Source of the DNA: Burkholderia sp. HI2500
GTDB lineage: Bacteria; Pseudomonadota; Gammaproteobacteria; Burkholderiales; Burkholderiaceae
Direction: 5' to 3'
Assembly: GCF_002223055.1 (NCBI RefSeq)
Contig: NZ_NKFL01000004.1
Location: 992,001-1,056,000, forward strand
DNA length: 64,000 bases
In this document: piece by piece, positions 35,776-45,399 of the stretch
How the letters are laid out: each line of letters starts with the position of its first letter
Position numbering within the stretch: position 1 is the first letter of the stretch
Position numbers and translations under genes: made by a program
Notes under the pieces: generated by a model
Told to the model about the DNA's origin: nothing
Seen by the model: the letters and a program-made list of their open reading frames with translations, nothing else
The model's database searches: none

Positions 35776-36672
35776 TCACGCGCGCTTGTTCAATTCCGTC
35801 AGCATGGCTTCGGCGAACGCCTGCGCGACGCGCGGCAGCGTGCGGCCGCGCTTCGTGACGAGCGCGATCGGCCGCTCGAACGCGGGGTCGTCGATCGGCT
35901 TTGCAACCAGCTCGGGCTCGGCGCGCACCTCGCGCGCGGTTGCCGGCAGGATCGTCACGCCGAGCCCGCCGCGCACCATCGCGACGGCCGTCATCATGTA
36001 GGTCGGCTCGCACGCGATGGCGGGCGTGCAGCCGGCCGCGTCCAGCGCGGCATCGACGACGCTGCGCACGCTCGTGCCCCGTGCGGTGAGCACGAGCGGC
36101 ACGGCTGCGACGTCGGCGGTGGTCAAGCGGCGCTTGCGCGCGAGCGGATGATCCTTCGGGCACACGGCGACGAGCTGGTCGGCGCCCGCATACAGCACCT
36201 CCAGCGACGCATCGAAGGTATTGCCACCCGTCAAGCCGAGATCGGCTTCCTCGTTGCGCACGAGCGCCGTGACGAGGCTCGCGACGCCGTCGCGGATCTC
36301 GAAGCCCGCAAGCGGCACCTCGCGCCGGAACGACTGGATCAGCTCGGGCAGCACGCTGGACGCGAAGGTCGGCAGGCACGCGAGCCGCACCGTGCCGCTC
36401 GTGCCTTCGCCGAGCGCACGCGCGTCGCGCAGCACGCGCTCCATGTCGTCGAGCGAGCGTTGCAGCAGCGGCAGCAGCTCGCGCCCGGTCTGCGTGAGCG
36501 CGACGCTGCGGCTGTTGCGGTCAAACAGGCGCGCGCCGACGATCTCCTCGAGCCGGCGGATCTGCACGGTCAGCGCCGGCTGCGACAGATGCAGGCGTGC
36601 GGCCGCACGCGTGAAGTTGCCGGCCTGCGCGACGGTGACGAACGCGCGAATGTCGCGAAGATTCAGATCCAT
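35776..36672 (-). CDS. LysR-family regulator divergent from CitMHS transporter
   Basis: A 298-residue LysR-type regulator: the helix-turn-helix comes from MDLNLRDIRAFVTVAQAGNF, and TRAAARLHLSQPALTVQIRR follows; the rest is a periplasmic-binding-protein-like effector domain. It resembles CynR/CysB-like catabolic regulators in general form. The 97-base gap to the transporter gene contains a TGAT-N7-ATCA inverted repeat beside its own start, the type of site LysR proteins use for autoregulation and activation. It probably responds to a carboxylic-acid substrate of the adjacent transporter-AtuA operon. Confidence 0.9.
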   Translation of the reverse strand: MDLNLRDIRAFVTVAQAGNFTRAAARLHLSQPALTVQIRRLEEIVGARLFDRNSRSVALTQTGRELLPLLQRSLDDMERVLRDARALGEGTSGTVRLACLPTFASSVLPELIQSFRREVPLAGFEIRDGVASLVTALVRNEEADLGLTGGNTFDASLEVLYAGADQLVAVCPKDHPLARKRRLTTADVAAVPLVLTARGTSVRSVVDAALDAAGCTPAIACEPTYMMTAVAMVRGGLGVTILPATAREVRAEPELVAKPIDDPAFERPIALVTKRGRTLPRVAQAFAEAMLTELNKRA

Positions 36673-36681
36673 AACGGTTCG

Positions 36682-36696
36682 TGATTGCTGCGATCA
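36682..36696. promoter_or_regulatory. Candidate LysR binding site
   Basis: TGATTGCTGCGATCA: inverted repeat TGAT and ATCA around a 7-base centre, 12 of 15 positions symmetrical. It is placed between the divergent LysR and CitMHS genes, 10 bases from the LysR start. A good AGGAGA site for the transporter follows at 36758-36764. Confidence 0.5.
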
Positions 36697-36769
36697 AATC
36701 ATTTCAATTGTGCTATCGCTGCGCCGACCTTACGCTCGTCTCCAACAAAAGACAAGGTAGGAGACACGG

Positions 36770-38068
36770 ATGCTGCCGTTACTCGGGCTGGGCACGATCG
36801 TCGTGCTGCTGGCCGCGATTCTGTCGAAGCGGATGTCGCCGCTCGTTGCGCTGATCATCGTGCCGATCGCCGCGTCGCTGATCGGCGGCTTCGGGCTGCA
36901 CACCAGCAAGTTCGTCATCGACGGGCTGAAGGGGCTCGCGCCCGTCGTCGGGATGTTCGTGTTCGCGATCCTCTATTTCGGGACGATCACCGACGCCGGC
37001 ACGCTCGACCCGATCATCGACCGCATCCTGCGCGCGGTCGGCACGCGGCCCACGCGCATCGTGATGGGGACGACGCTGCTCGCGCTGCTGATTCACCTCG
37101 ACGGCTCGGGCGCCGTCTGCTTCCTCGTGACGATTCCGGCCGTGCTGCCGCTGTACGACCGGCTGAAGATGGACCGGCGCGTGCTGGCCGCCGCGGTGTC
37201 GATGGCCGCGGGCATCAACTTCCTGCCGTGGACGGGGCCGATGATCCGCGCGTCGGCGTCGCTGCACCTGCCGGTCTCGGCGCTGTTCAATCCGCTGATC
37301 CCGGTGCAGGCGATCGGGCTCGTGTTCGTGTTCGGCGTCGCATACTGGCTCGGGCGGCGCGAGGAGAAGCGGCTCTGCCTGTCGCGCGACGATGCGTCGA
37401 TCCCGCTGCCGAAGCGCGAGCTGACGCCCGACGAGCAGGCGCTGCGCCGGCCGCACCTGTTCTGGTTCAACCTGGTGCTGACGCTCGTCGTGCTCGGCAC
37501 GATGGTCGTGATGGGCGAGAAGATCCCGCCCGCGATCATGTTCATGGTCGGCCTGTGCATCGCGCTGATGGTGAACTACCCGAACGTCGACATGCAGAGA
37601 AAGCGCATCGACGCGCATGCGCGCGCCGCGCTCATGATGGCCGGCATCCTGCTCGCGGCCGGCGTGTTCACGGGGATCATGCAGGGCAGCGGGATGCTGA
37701 AGGCGATGGCGCAGGCGGCGGTCGGCTTCGTGCCGCCGTCGATGGCCGGCCACGTCCCGGTGGTGCTCGGCCTCGCGTCGATGCCGCTCAGCATGCTGTT
37801 CGATCCCGATTCGTTCTATTTCGGCGTGCTGCCCGTGATCGCGGAAGTGGCCGGCCAGCTCGGCGTGCCGGCCGTGCAGGTCGGGCAGGCTGCGTTGCTC
37901 GGCCAGATGACGACCGGGTTCCCGGTCAGCCCGCTGACGCCCGCGACCTTCCTCGTCGTCGGCCTGTGCGGCATCGAGCTGGCCGAGCACCAGAAATTCA
38001 CGTTCCCGCTGCTGTTCGGCGCCTCGATCGTGATGACGATCGCGTGCGTCGTGCTGGGCATCTTTTGA
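36770..38068 (+). CDS. CitMHS-family citrate/carboxylate transporter
   Basis: A 432-residue inner-membrane transporter with about twelve helices of the CitM/CitH family, metal-citrate:proton symporters of the ion-transporter superfamily. Signatures include the repeated motif in ILYFGTITDAGTLDPII, LIHLDGSGAVCFLVTIPAVLP and FLPWTGPMIRASASL, and late ATFLVVGLCGIELAEHQKF. It probably imports a tricarboxylate or related acid that the AtuA-type proteins encoded next then process. AGGAGA precedes the ATG. It is the first gene of a three-gene operon with a divergent LysR regulator. Confidence 0.9.
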   Translation: MLPLLGLGTIVVLLAAILSKRMSPLVALIIVPIAASLIGGFGLHTSKFVIDGLKGLAPVVGMFVFAILYFGTITDAGTLDPIIDRILRAVGTRPTRIVMGTTLLALLIHLDGSGAVCFLVTIPAVLPLYDRLKMDRRVLAAAVSMAAGINFLPWTGPMIRASASLHLPVSALFNPLIPVQAIGLVFVFGVAYWLGRREEKRLCLSRDDASIPLPKRELTPDEQALRRPHLFWFNLVLTLVVLGTMVVMGEKIPPAIMFMVGLCIALMVNYPNVDMQRKRIDAHARAALMMAGILLAAGVFTGIMQGSGMLKAMAQAAVGFVPPSMAGHVPVVLGLASMPLSMLFDPDSFYFGVLPVIAEVAGQLGVPAVQVGQAALLGQMTTGFPVSPLTPATFLVVGLCGIELAEHQKFTFPLLFGASIVMTIACVVLGIF

Positions 38069-38108
38069 TCTTTCCCGGCGGTGACCGCCGCCGGACGACG
38101 GTACGGAC

Positions 38109-39467
38109 ATGACAGCAAAGCAACCTGAACGGCGCGTGCGCATCGGCGCGGGCGCCGGCTACTCGGGCGACCGGATCGAGCCCGCGGTCGAACTGGCCGA
38201 ACACGGGCAGCTCGACTATCTCGTCTTCGAATGCCTGGCCGAGCGCACGATCGCGATCGCGCAGCAGGCGCGGCGCCAGGACCCGGCACTCGGCTACGAC
38301 CCGCTGCTCGACGCGCGGATGCAGGCGGTGCTGCCGGTCGCCGTGCCGAAGGGCGTGCGCATCGTGTCGAACATGGGTGCGGCGAATCCGCGTGCGGCCG
38401 CGCGGCGCACCGCGCAAATCGCGCAATCGCTGGGTTTCGCGAAGCTGAAGGTCGCGGCGGTCGAAGGCGACGACGTGCTCGACGTCGTGCTGCGCGGCGC
38501 ATTCCGCTTCGAGGAATCGGGCGACGACGTCGCCGCGTATCGCGACCGCATCGTGTCCGCGAACGCGTACCTCGGCGCCGCGCCGATCGTCGATGCGCTC
38601 GCGGCCGGCGCGGACGTCGTGCTGACCGGGCGCGTCGCCGATCCGTCGCTGTTCGCCGCGCCGCTGATCCACGCGTTCGGCTGGCGGATGGACGACTGGG
38701 ACACGCTTGGCGCCGCGACGGTCGTCGGCCACCTGCTCGAATGCGCGGGGCAGGTGACGGGCGGCTATTTCGCCGATCCCGGCTACAAGGATGTGCCGAA
38801 CCTCGCGCGCCTCGGGTTTCCGATCGGCGAAGTCGCGGCCGACGGCACGGTCGTGATCACCAAGGTGCCGCACGCGGGCGGCCGCGTGAGCGCGGCGACC
38901 TGCAAGGAACAGCTGCTCTACGAGATTCACGACCCGGCGCGCTATCTGCAGCCCGATGTCGTCGCGGATTTCACGCAGGTCACCGTCGCCGAGGAGGCGA
39001 CCGATCGCGTGCGCGTGACGGGCGGGCGCGGCACCGCGCGGCCCGATACGCTGAAGGTATCGGTGGCTTATGTCGACGGCTGGATCGGTGAAGGCCAGAT
39101 GTCGTACGGCGGCCCGGGCGCGCTCGAACGCGCGCGTCTCGCGCTCGAGATCGTCCGCGAGCGGTTGGCATTGACCGGCGTCGCCGCGACCGAGTTGCGC
39201 TTCGACCTGATCGGTGCCGATGCGCTGTATGGCGACGCGACGCCGGCCGTGCGCGGCGAGCCGGCCGAGGTGCGCGTGCGGGTGGCCGGCCGTGCGGCGA
39301 GCGCCGCCGAAGCCGCGCGCATCGGCAACGAAGTCGAGACGCTCTATACGAACGGGCCGGCCGGCGGCGGCGGCGCGTTCAAGTCGACGCGCGAGGTGAT
39401 CGCGGTGCAGTCGGTGCTGCTGCCGCGCGCGGCCGTGACGCCGTCGTTTTCATTCGTGGAGGCATGA
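38109..39467 (+). CDS. AtuA-family (DUF1446) protein
   Basis: A 452-residue protein of the acyclic terpene utilisation AtuA family. RVRIGAGAGYSGDRIEPAVELAEHG and DYLVFECLAERTIAIAQQ are the hallmark N-terminal sequences, with LTGRVADPSLFAAPLIHAFGW in the middle. AtuA is required for citronellol/geraniol use in Pseudomonas, but its reaction is not established and the family is wider than terpene pathways. Here the company of a carboxylate transporter and LysR regulator suggests a role in degrading an organic acid. Its stop overlaps the start of the small partner gene (ATGA). Confidence 0.88.
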   Translation: MTAKQPERRVRIGAGAGYSGDRIEPAVELAEHGQLDYLVFECLAERTIAIAQQARRQDPALGYDPLLDARMQAVLPVAVPKGVRIVSNMGAANPRAAARRTAQIAQSLGFAKLKVAAVEGDDVLDVVLRGAFRFEESGDDVAAYRDRIVSANAYLGAAPIVDALAAGADVVLTGRVADPSLFAAPLIHAFGWRMDDWDTLGAATVVGHLLECAGQVTGGYFADPGYKDVPNLARLGFPIGEVAADGTVVITKVPHAGGRVSAATCKEQLLYEIHDPARYLQPDVVADFTQVTVAEEATDRVRVTGGRGTARPDTLKVSVAYVDGWIGEGQMSYGGPGALERARLALEIVRERLALTGVAATELRFDLIGADALYGDATPAVRGEPAEVRVRVAGRAASAAEAARIGNEVETLYTNGPAGGGGAFKSTREVIAVQSVLLPRAAVTPSFSFVEA

Positions 39468-39778
39468 TGCAACTGCGTGAACTCGCGCATGCGCGCACCG
39501 GCGACAAGGGCAATACGCTGAACGTGTCGGTGATCTGCCACGATCCGCGTCATTACGATCACCTGCGCACGCATCTGGATGCCGACGCCGTGAAGGCGTG
39601 GCTCGCGGGCATCGTGCACGGCGACGTCGTGCGCTATGAACTGCCGGCGCTCGGCGCATTCAATTTCGTGCTGCGCGATGCGCTCGGCGGCGGCGTCACG
39701 CGCTCGCTCGCGCTCGACGCGCACGGCAAGTCGGTCAGTTCGGCGCTGCTGGCGATCGAGGTGCCCGCCCCGGCGTGA
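39464..39778 (+). CDS. Small AtuA-related partner protein
   Basis: A 104-residue protein (or 103 from the adjacent second ATG) homologous to the C-terminal domain of longer AtuA proteins: LRELAHARTGDKGNTLNVSVICHDP and YELPALGAFNFVLRDALGGGVTRSLALDAHGKS are characteristic. In many genomes the two pieces are a single polypeptide; here they are split into overlapping genes, implying they form a complex. It ends the transporter-AtuA operon and converges with the nitrilase-family gene. Confidence 0.85.
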   Translation: MMQLRELAHARTGDKGNTLNVSVICHDPRHYDHLRTHLDADAVKAWLAGIVHGDVVRYELPALGAFNFVLRDALGGGVTRSLALDAHGKSVSSALLAIEVPAPA

Positions 39779-39808
39779 CGGATGTCGCCGCCGGAGGCGG
39801 GCCAGCGC

Positions 39809-40630
39809 TTACGGAATCAGCAGTTCGCGCAGGCCGCTGGCGTGCTCGATGCGTTCGCCTGCGATGTGCAGGCGCTGATCGCGGCGATAGTCGTAGACCG
39901 CGCGCGACGCGGCGAGCTGGTCGAAATCGAGCTCGACCGCATGACGCGATTCGGTATTGCCGGCCTCGAAGATCAGGTTGCCGAACGGATCGGCCGCGAG
40001 GCTGCCGCCCGCGAACACGATGTCGTGCGCGCTGCCGCCGACGCGGTTGGCGACCACTGCGAACACCTGGTTCTCCATCGCCCGCGCTGTGGCCGATGTG
40101 CGGTGGACGGGGCGGTACGGCTCCATGTTGCCGTCGGTGATGAGGATCAGCTCGGCGCCGAGCGCGGCGAGCGCGCGGCCGGTTTCGGGGAATTCGTTGT
40201 CGTAGCAGATCAGCAGGCCGATCCGCACGCCGCGCCATTCGATCGTCGCGAAACGGTCGCCGGGCAGCACGACGCCGTGCTCGCTCACCCACAGATGCGT
40301 CTTGCGATAGCGCAGCGCGATGCCGTCCGGCGTGACGAAGACGGTCGTGTTGTAGAAGCGGCCGCCGTCGTTCTCGACCAGCCCGACCACGACCGCCACA
40401 TCGCGTGCGCGTGCGGCTGCCATGACCGCGCCGACGCTCGGGCCGTCGAGCGGCTCGGCGCATTCCGCGAGATTCGACGGATCGAGGAAGCCGGTGAGTT
40501 GCGCTTCCGGAAACATCACGATGTCGGTGCCCGGTGCGCAGGTTGCGATCGCGTCGAGCGTGCGTTGCAGGTTGTAGGGCGTGTCGCCGTCGCGACCGGC
40601 GAGCTGGACGATATCGAGCTTCAGTTTCAT
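39809..40630 (-). CDS. Carbon-nitrogen hydrolase (nitrilase superfamily)
   Basis: A 273-residue cytoplasmic amidase/nitrilase-fold enzyme. The Glu-Lys-Cys triad is intact: E42 (MFPEAQLTGF), K110 (RYRKTHLW) and C142 (LLICYDNEFPE). It hydrolyses an amide, nitrile or carbamoyl bond; overall type is that of branch-member amidases such as omega-amidase-like enzymes. ATG 40630 gives the family start MKLKLDIVQLAG; the frame upstream is not conserved. A LuxR-type regulator gene lies 177 bases upstream on the same strand and may control it. Substrate unknown. Confidence 0.9.
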   Translation of the reverse strand: MKLKLDIVQLAGRDGDTPYNLQRTLDAIATCAPGTDIVMFPEAQLTGFLDPSNLAECAEPLDGPSVGAVMAAARARDVAVVVGLVENDGGRFYNTTVFVTPDGIALRYRKTHLWVSEHGVVLPGDRFATIEWRGVRIGLLICYDNEFPETGRALAALGAELILITDGNMEPYRPVHRTSATARAMENQVFAVVANRVGGSAHDIVFAGGSLAADPFGNLIFEAGNTESRHAVELDFDQLAASRAVYDYRRDQRLHIAGERIEHASGLRELLIP

Positions 40631-40807
40631 GGCGATTTCGGTAGCAGGGGCCCGTCGCCGGTGGCGCCGGAAGGGTGGGTAAGGAGGCCCCAGTATGCGC
40701 CGAAGCGGCGGATTTCCCATCCCGCCGGCGCGTTAACCCTTCGGGGGTATTGATCTGTGACGCCGCCGGTGCCGGCGAGCACCGGCACGCGCGGCCCGCG
40801 ATGCGTG

Positions 40808-41605
40808 TCAGGTGCAGGCTTGCGCGTTCAGGAACAGCGAGAACAGCTCCGATTGCGAGTTGATGGCGAGCTTCCCGTAGATGTTGCGGCGATGGACCTT
40901 GACCGTTTCGGCGGATATCGCCAGCTTGTTCGCGACTTCCTTGTTCGAGCGCCCGCTCAGGATCAGCCGGATCACGTCGAGTTCGCGCGCGGTGAGCGGC
41001 GTGCCGAGCCGCGCCATGGCGCGCTCGAAGCCGTCCTGCGCACGGGTGCCGGCCCGCGGCGGCACCGCGGCTTCGATGGCGGCCGGCTCGAACGCGAGCC
41101 GCTGCCGCATCAGCCCGGCCACCCATGGCCGGATCAGGTCGAGCAGCGCCACCTGCTCGGGGCTGAAGCGCCGCTTGCTGCCGAGCGACAGGCATAGCGT
41201 GCGTGCATCGTCGAGCACGACGTTGAACTGCACCTCGTCCTCGACGACGTTGTGCGTGAAATAGAGCGTGTAGTACTCGGTATCGCGGAAGCATTCGGGC
41301 GCGACGTCGGACAGCCGGAACAGGCCGCTCTTGGGCGCGTCGCGGTTCGCGATGTAGAACGGGTCGAGCTGGTACAGGCCCTGCACGTAGTCGCGGAACA
41401 GCGGGTCGGGGCCGCCGCCTTCGTACGGGCATTCGGCGAACACCTGCGGGCGGCCGTCGCCGAACGTCAGCGCGACCCAGCTGTCGACCGCGACGTATTC
41501 CTCGATCAGCCGGATCAGCGCCAGCCAGAAGCCCGGCTGGTCGAGCGACTCGATGAGCCGCCCGACCGAGCGGTGCCAGGCGACGTCCTGCAACGTGAGG
41601 TTCAT
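40808..41605 (-). CDS. LuxR-family transcriptional regulator
   Basis: A 265-residue regulator with a C-terminal LuxR/FixJ helix-turn-helix (about 198-258: LTARELDVIRLILSGRSNKEVANKL, SAETVKVHRRNIYGKL). The N-terminal 190 residues look like a sensor fold (FWLALIRLIEEYVAVDSWVALTF, LDPFYIANRDAP) but lack the conserved Trp/Tyr/Asp residues of acyl-homoserine-lactone receptors, so it is probably not a quorum sensor. No receiver Asp is present. It is divergent from the helical-repeat/PcfJ operon (215-base gap) and upstream of the nitrilase-family gene; either could be its target. Confidence 0.85.
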   Translation of the reverse strand: MNLTLQDVAWHRSVGRLIESLDQPGFWLALIRLIEEYVAVDSWVALTFGDGRPQVFAECPYEGGGPDPLFRDYVQGLYQLDPFYIANRDAPKSGLFRLSDVAPECFRDTEYYTLYFTHNVVEDEVQFNVVLDDARTLCLSLGSKRRFSPEQVALLDLIRPWVAGLMRQRLAFEPAAIEAAVPPRAGTRAQDGFERAMARLGTPLTARELDVIRLILSGRSNKEVANKLAISAETVKVHRRNIYGKLAINSQSELFSLFLNAQACT

Positions 41606-41820
41606 GCGTGTTCCGGGTCGGGCGGGACCGGTCGGGACGCATCGCGCCGTCGCGCGATGCGCATCGACCGGATCCGGGAATGAAGAACGAGATCGTAACG
41701 CCGGACGACGCGAATGGCGAGGCCGCGCACTGCCTCCGTCTCCTGATAAGCTATCGCGATTCCGAGAGGGGGGTAGCCGTTGCCCCCAGTGCCTATACCA
41801 AGACCAAGACTCATAACGAT

Positions 41821-44169
41821 ATGACAACGATGCCTTTGACGGGCCAGTCGCTCGACACGCTGATGAACCGGCTCGAAGCCGATCTCGAAGAAAGCGACTC
41901 GAGCCGCGAGAGCGACCTTGCGGCAAGACTGCGGGCCCAGCCGTTGCGTGCCGATTCGCTCGACGCGATCGAGCGCCTGCACACGCTCTGGATGCACGCC
42001 GGCGATCCGGCCGCTGCACGCGCCGTGCTCGACGACGACGGCGCAGGCGTGCACGACGCGGCGCCGCCCGACGCGCGGCCCGACATCCGCATGCAACTCG
42101 CGCTGTACCGGTTGCAGATCGCCCGGCACCTGGGCGAGAACGACGCCGTCACCCACGCGATCGGCGAGATGCATGACGTCGTGCGCACGTCGCCGACGCT
42201 CGATGCCGATCGCTTCGTCCGCGCCCGCATTCTCGATACGCTGGAATACGACCACGCGGAGCACGCGCTCGACGCGATCGAACTGCGTCACGCATTGAAT
42301 GGCGCGCTGGCCGACCGCGCCGCGTTTCGCGCCTGGGACGAAGCGAACCGGCAATGCCTGCGTGCGTGGGCCTTGCGGCGGCTTGGCCGGGACGACGACG
42401 CGCGGGCGGCGGCCGAGGCCGCGGTGGCGGCCATCGCATCGGCAGGTGCGGACCAGGACATCGACGCCGATGACTGGCTGCGGATCGGCCGGGCGATGAT
42501 CGAGATTGCGCCGCTGCAGTTCGACACGATTCGCCGGGCCGTCGAGTCGCGCATCGCCGACTGGGCACTACCGCCGCGCCGCGAGGCCGAGGTGAGGCTG
42601 GCGCGGCTTGCCGCGCGGGCGGCACATGCGCAAGGCGATCTCGACGGCGCGCTCGCCCGGTGCGAGATGGCGAGTCACAGCCTCGAGTCGGACGGCGGCG
42701 ACGACTTCATCGAATACGAACTGCCGTGGCTGCTCGAGGCGGGCCGCTTCGACGACGCGGGGCGCCGCGCGTTCTTCCACGTGTACCAGATCGAAAGCAG
42801 CATGCTCGACCGGGTGGGGCAGATCATCCACGCACGCCTCGCCGAGCCGACCGACACATCGGTCTGGTGGCCGCTGTGTGCGATGCGCGCAGCCGGTTTC
42901 GCGCCGACGCTCGAACGGCTCGTCGAACTCGGCGCGGAACAGCCCGACGCGCTGGCCGCGCGTTCGCCGACCCACGGCGAGATCTTTGCCGCGCTCGGCT
43001 CGCTCGAGGGCGACGCGTTGCGCTACGCGATCGCCGACGCCGCGCGCGAGGTCGCGCTGCGGCGCGCGCCCGGCCATCCGTGGATCGCGCGGCTCGCGGC
43101 GGTCTACGACGGCGAAACCGGCCGCATCGATGCGACGACCCAGGCCGCGCGCCTGTTCGCGGCCGCGCAGGAAGGCGAGATGCACGACAACCGCACCGCG
43201 TTCACGCTGACCGAGGCGCGCATACGCGCGCTGGGGGTCGCCGCCGCGCTGAGACTGCCGCCGCCGTCGCTGCGCAGCGGCTTGTGGAGCTACGCATTCT
43301 CGGGCTGGATCGAGGACCGGGTCGAGGAGGCGATCGAGGCACTGCCGGCCGCGGAACGGGCGCCGGTGCGTGCCGACCTTCAGCGCCTGCGGATCGCCGC
43401 GTACGAGCAGGGCCGTGCGTGCATGGAGCGCTTCTTCGAGACCGGCAAGGGGCACCCGTACGATTCTTGTGCGCACCTGTATTCGATGCTCTGCAACAAC
43501 CTCGCGATTCTCTACCGCGACGAGGACCGTTACGACGAGGCGCTGGTCCTGCATCGCAACGGGATTGCGGCGAGCTCGTTTGCCGAGCATTACTCCGGTG
43601 TCCGCTACGTGCTCGCGTGCCAGGGCAAGGACGACGAGATGGTCGAGGCCGCCGAGCAGCTTTGGCATTACGCCGCCGAATACGGTTTCAGCCGGCATGA
43701 CCCGAACTGGTACGTGCGCGACGTGGTGCGCGCGCTGTATCGCCTCGATCGTTGCAACGAATTGCCGATCTGGCTCGAACGCCTCGTCGGCTGGCAGCGC
43801 GAACACGATCAGGTCGACGGCAGCCTGCCCGACGAGGCGCTGATCGCCCGCTTCGTGTTCGCCTCCCACATGGCGGCATCGCATCCGGATCAGGCGTCGG
43901 CGCTGTACGACGCCGCGCGCGGGCAGGCCGATGCGTCGCACGATCTGGATGTCCTGCTCCGGGCTGCCGACGCGGCATACGAACTGGGCCGGCAGTCGGA
44001 TGCGAAGTATTTCTACGAGCGTGTGCTTGCCGGCAACCGGCACGCTGCGGAACCGCTCGACCTGATGGAGGACGTGATCGAGCGACGGATCCGCGAGGCC
44101 GATGCGCCGGCCTCGCCGGATTCAGCGACCGCCGCGCCGAACAAGCGCTGGTGGAAGTTCTGGCAATGA
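41821..44169 (+). CDS. Large helical-repeat (TPR-like) protein of unknown function
   Basis: A 782-residue, highly acidic, mostly helical cytoplasmic protein with no signal peptide or membrane span. Repeated helix pairs such as HLYSMLCNNLAILYRDEDRY followed by DEALVLHRNGIA, and LRAADAAYELGRQSDAKYFYERVL, fit tetratricopeptide-like repeats, densest in residues 540-760. The C-terminus ends with a striking aromatic/basic KRWWKFWQ. ATG 41821 is chosen over upstream in-frame ATGs (for example 41680) because homology-like structure begins there, but no good ribosome-binding site exists. Its stop overlaps the PcfJ-like gene start (ATGA), so the two are translated together. Function unknown; probably a scaffold. 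Confidence 0.7.
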   Translation: MTTMPLTGQSLDTLMNRLEADLEESDSSRESDLAARLRAQPLRADSLDAIERLHTLWMHAGDPAAARAVLDDDGAGVHDAAPPDARPDIRMQLALYRLQIARHLGENDAVTHAIGEMHDVVRTSPTLDADRFVRARILDTLEYDHAEHALDAIELRHALNGALADRAAFRAWDEANRQCLRAWALRRLGRDDDARAAAEAAVAAIASAGADQDIDADDWLRIGRAMIEIAPLQFDTIRRAVESRIADWALPPRREAEVRLARLAARAAHAQGDLDGALARCEMASHSLESDGGDDFIEYELPWLLEAGRFDDAGRRAFFHVYQIESSMLDRVGQIIHARLAEPTDTSVWWPLCAMRAAGFAPTLERLVELGAEQPDALAARSPTHGEIFAALGSLEGDALRYAIADAAREVALRRAPGHPWIARLAAVYDGETGRIDATTQAARLFAAAQEGEMHDNRTAFTLTEARIRALGVAAALRLPPPSLRSGLWSYAFSGWIEDRVEEAIEALPAAERAPVRADLQRLRIAAYEQGRACMERFFETGKGHPYDSCAHLYSMLCNNLAILYRDEDRYDEALVLHRNGIAASSFAEHYSGVRYVLACQGKDDEMVEAAEQLWHYAAEYGFSRHDPNWYVRDVVRALYRLDRCNELPIWLERLVGWQREHDQVDGSLPDEALIARFVFASHMAASHPDQASALYDAARGQADASHDLDVLLRAADAAYELGRQSDAKYFYERVLAGNRHAAEPLDLMEDVIERRIREADAPASPDSATAAPNKRWWKFWQ

Positions 44170-45386
44170 CGGCCGTCGATCGGCGGGCCGGCTACGCGCC
44201 GCGCAACGCGCTGAACGCCGATGCGCTGAAAGCGGCGATCGCCGCGCGCAGCACCGCGCGGGGCGATGCCGACGCGGTGCGCGCGTGGCTGCTCAATCAT
44301 TTCTACCGGCATGTCGTCGCCAACTTCGAGCCCGCGCGCACGATCGGGTCGCTCGACGAGGCGCGGCAGGCGCTCGGCCAGGCTGCGCCGCCGGCGTGGG
44401 TCGCGCGGCGCTTCGGGCCCGGCGCGAAGACGATCGGCGAGGGCGACGCCGGCAGGCAGGCCCCTGTCGTCTGGGTCGACCCGGCCGATCCGCACCTTCT
44501 CGCACTCGAAACCACGCTCGTCGAGTTTCTCGAATCGCGCAAGGGCACCGGGCTCGAGGGCAAGCTCGACCGTGTCAATTGCCCGCAGGCGCTCGCGATG
44601 TGGGAACGCGAGCATGCGGAGATGGCGGACCGGATCGCGCGCGGCTGGCGCGAGAGCCAGCCCGATGCGCTGCGCACGTGGTGCGAAACCGCCAACGGGC
44701 GCTTTGTCGAATTCCTGCCCGACAGCGCGCTGCTGCGCGCCGAAATGGCGTTCGAGAGTTACGTGATGCGCCATTGCCTCGGCCAGTTCGCCGACCGGCA
44801 AGCGCTGACGGGCGGCTACGGCGGGCGCTATGCGGAAGCGATCGAGGCGCGCACGCTGCGGTTGCTGAGCTTTCGGGATGCGGGCGGCCAGCCGCACATC
44901 ACGATCAGCGTCGCGGTGCAGGCGGACGGCAGCCTCGACGTCGATCAGGTCAAGGGCAAGCAGAACCGGCCGCCGGTCGAGCGCTACGTCGACGACGTGC
45001 TGGCCTGCCTGAATGCGCTGGGGACGACGGATCGCACGCCGCCCGACTGCATCGCGCTCGGCGTCGTCCATACGCCGTCGGGGTGGTGCAGGATCGAGGA
45101 CGTGACGGATGCCGCGTCGCAAGCACGGCTCGTCGCGCGCCATCCGCAATTGTTCGGACGGCTCGCCGAGCCGACGCCGACCGTCGAGTGGCTGGTCGCC
45201 GCGCGGCAGCCTGAACTGCTGCACGCGCGGCCGCCGCGTGCCGGTTCGGTGCGTTACGCGGTGCGCGCGACGCTGGCGCCGGCGGTGCCGTCCGCACGGC
45301 CGGACGACGCGCAGCCTGCCTTTGCCACCGAGGGCGTGCGCTGGCCCGGCTACGACGCGCCGCGTGGCGTCGGTGCCGCGCAATGA
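44166..45386 (+). CDS. PcfJ-like domain protein
   Basis: A 406-residue protein. Residues about 180-280 match the PcfJ-like domain: SYVMRHCLGQFADR, LLSFRDAGGQPHITISV and VDQVKGKQNRPPVERYVDDV contain the conserved MxHCxG, a strand pair and the QxKGKxNRPP signature. The family is named after a protein of the enterococcal conjugative plasmid pCF10 but is widespread and its biochemical role is not established. Conserved His, Cys, Lys and Asn could form an active site. The N-terminal 170 residues and the tail are not recognised. Its start overlaps the helical-repeat gene and the DUF1266-like gene follows after 13 bases. Confidence 0.72.
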   Translation: MTAVDRRAGYAPRNALNADALKAAIAARSTARGDADAVRAWLLNHFYRHVVANFEPARTIGSLDEARQALGQAAPPAWVARRFGPGAKTIGEGDAGRQAPVVWVDPADPHLLALETTLVEFLESRKGTGLEGKLDRVNCPQALAMWEREHAEMADRIARGWRESQPDALRTWCETANGRFVEFLPDSALLRAEMAFESYVMRHCLGQFADRQALTGGYGGRYAEAIEARTLRLLSFRDAGGQPHITISVAVQADGSLDVDQVKGKQNRPPVERYVDDVLACLNALGTTDRTPPDCIALGVVHTPSGWCRIEDVTDAASQARLVARHPQLFGRLAEPTPTVEWLVAARQPELLHARPPRAGSVRYAVRATLAPAVPSARPDDAQPAFATEGVRWPGYDAPRGVGAAQ

Positions 45387-45399
45387 CGGGGCGAAGACC

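Noticed and set aside
40808..41605. Quorum-sensing LuxR receptor
   Set aside because: The N-terminal domain lacks the conserved acyl-homoserine-lactone pocket residues and no synthase gene is nearby.
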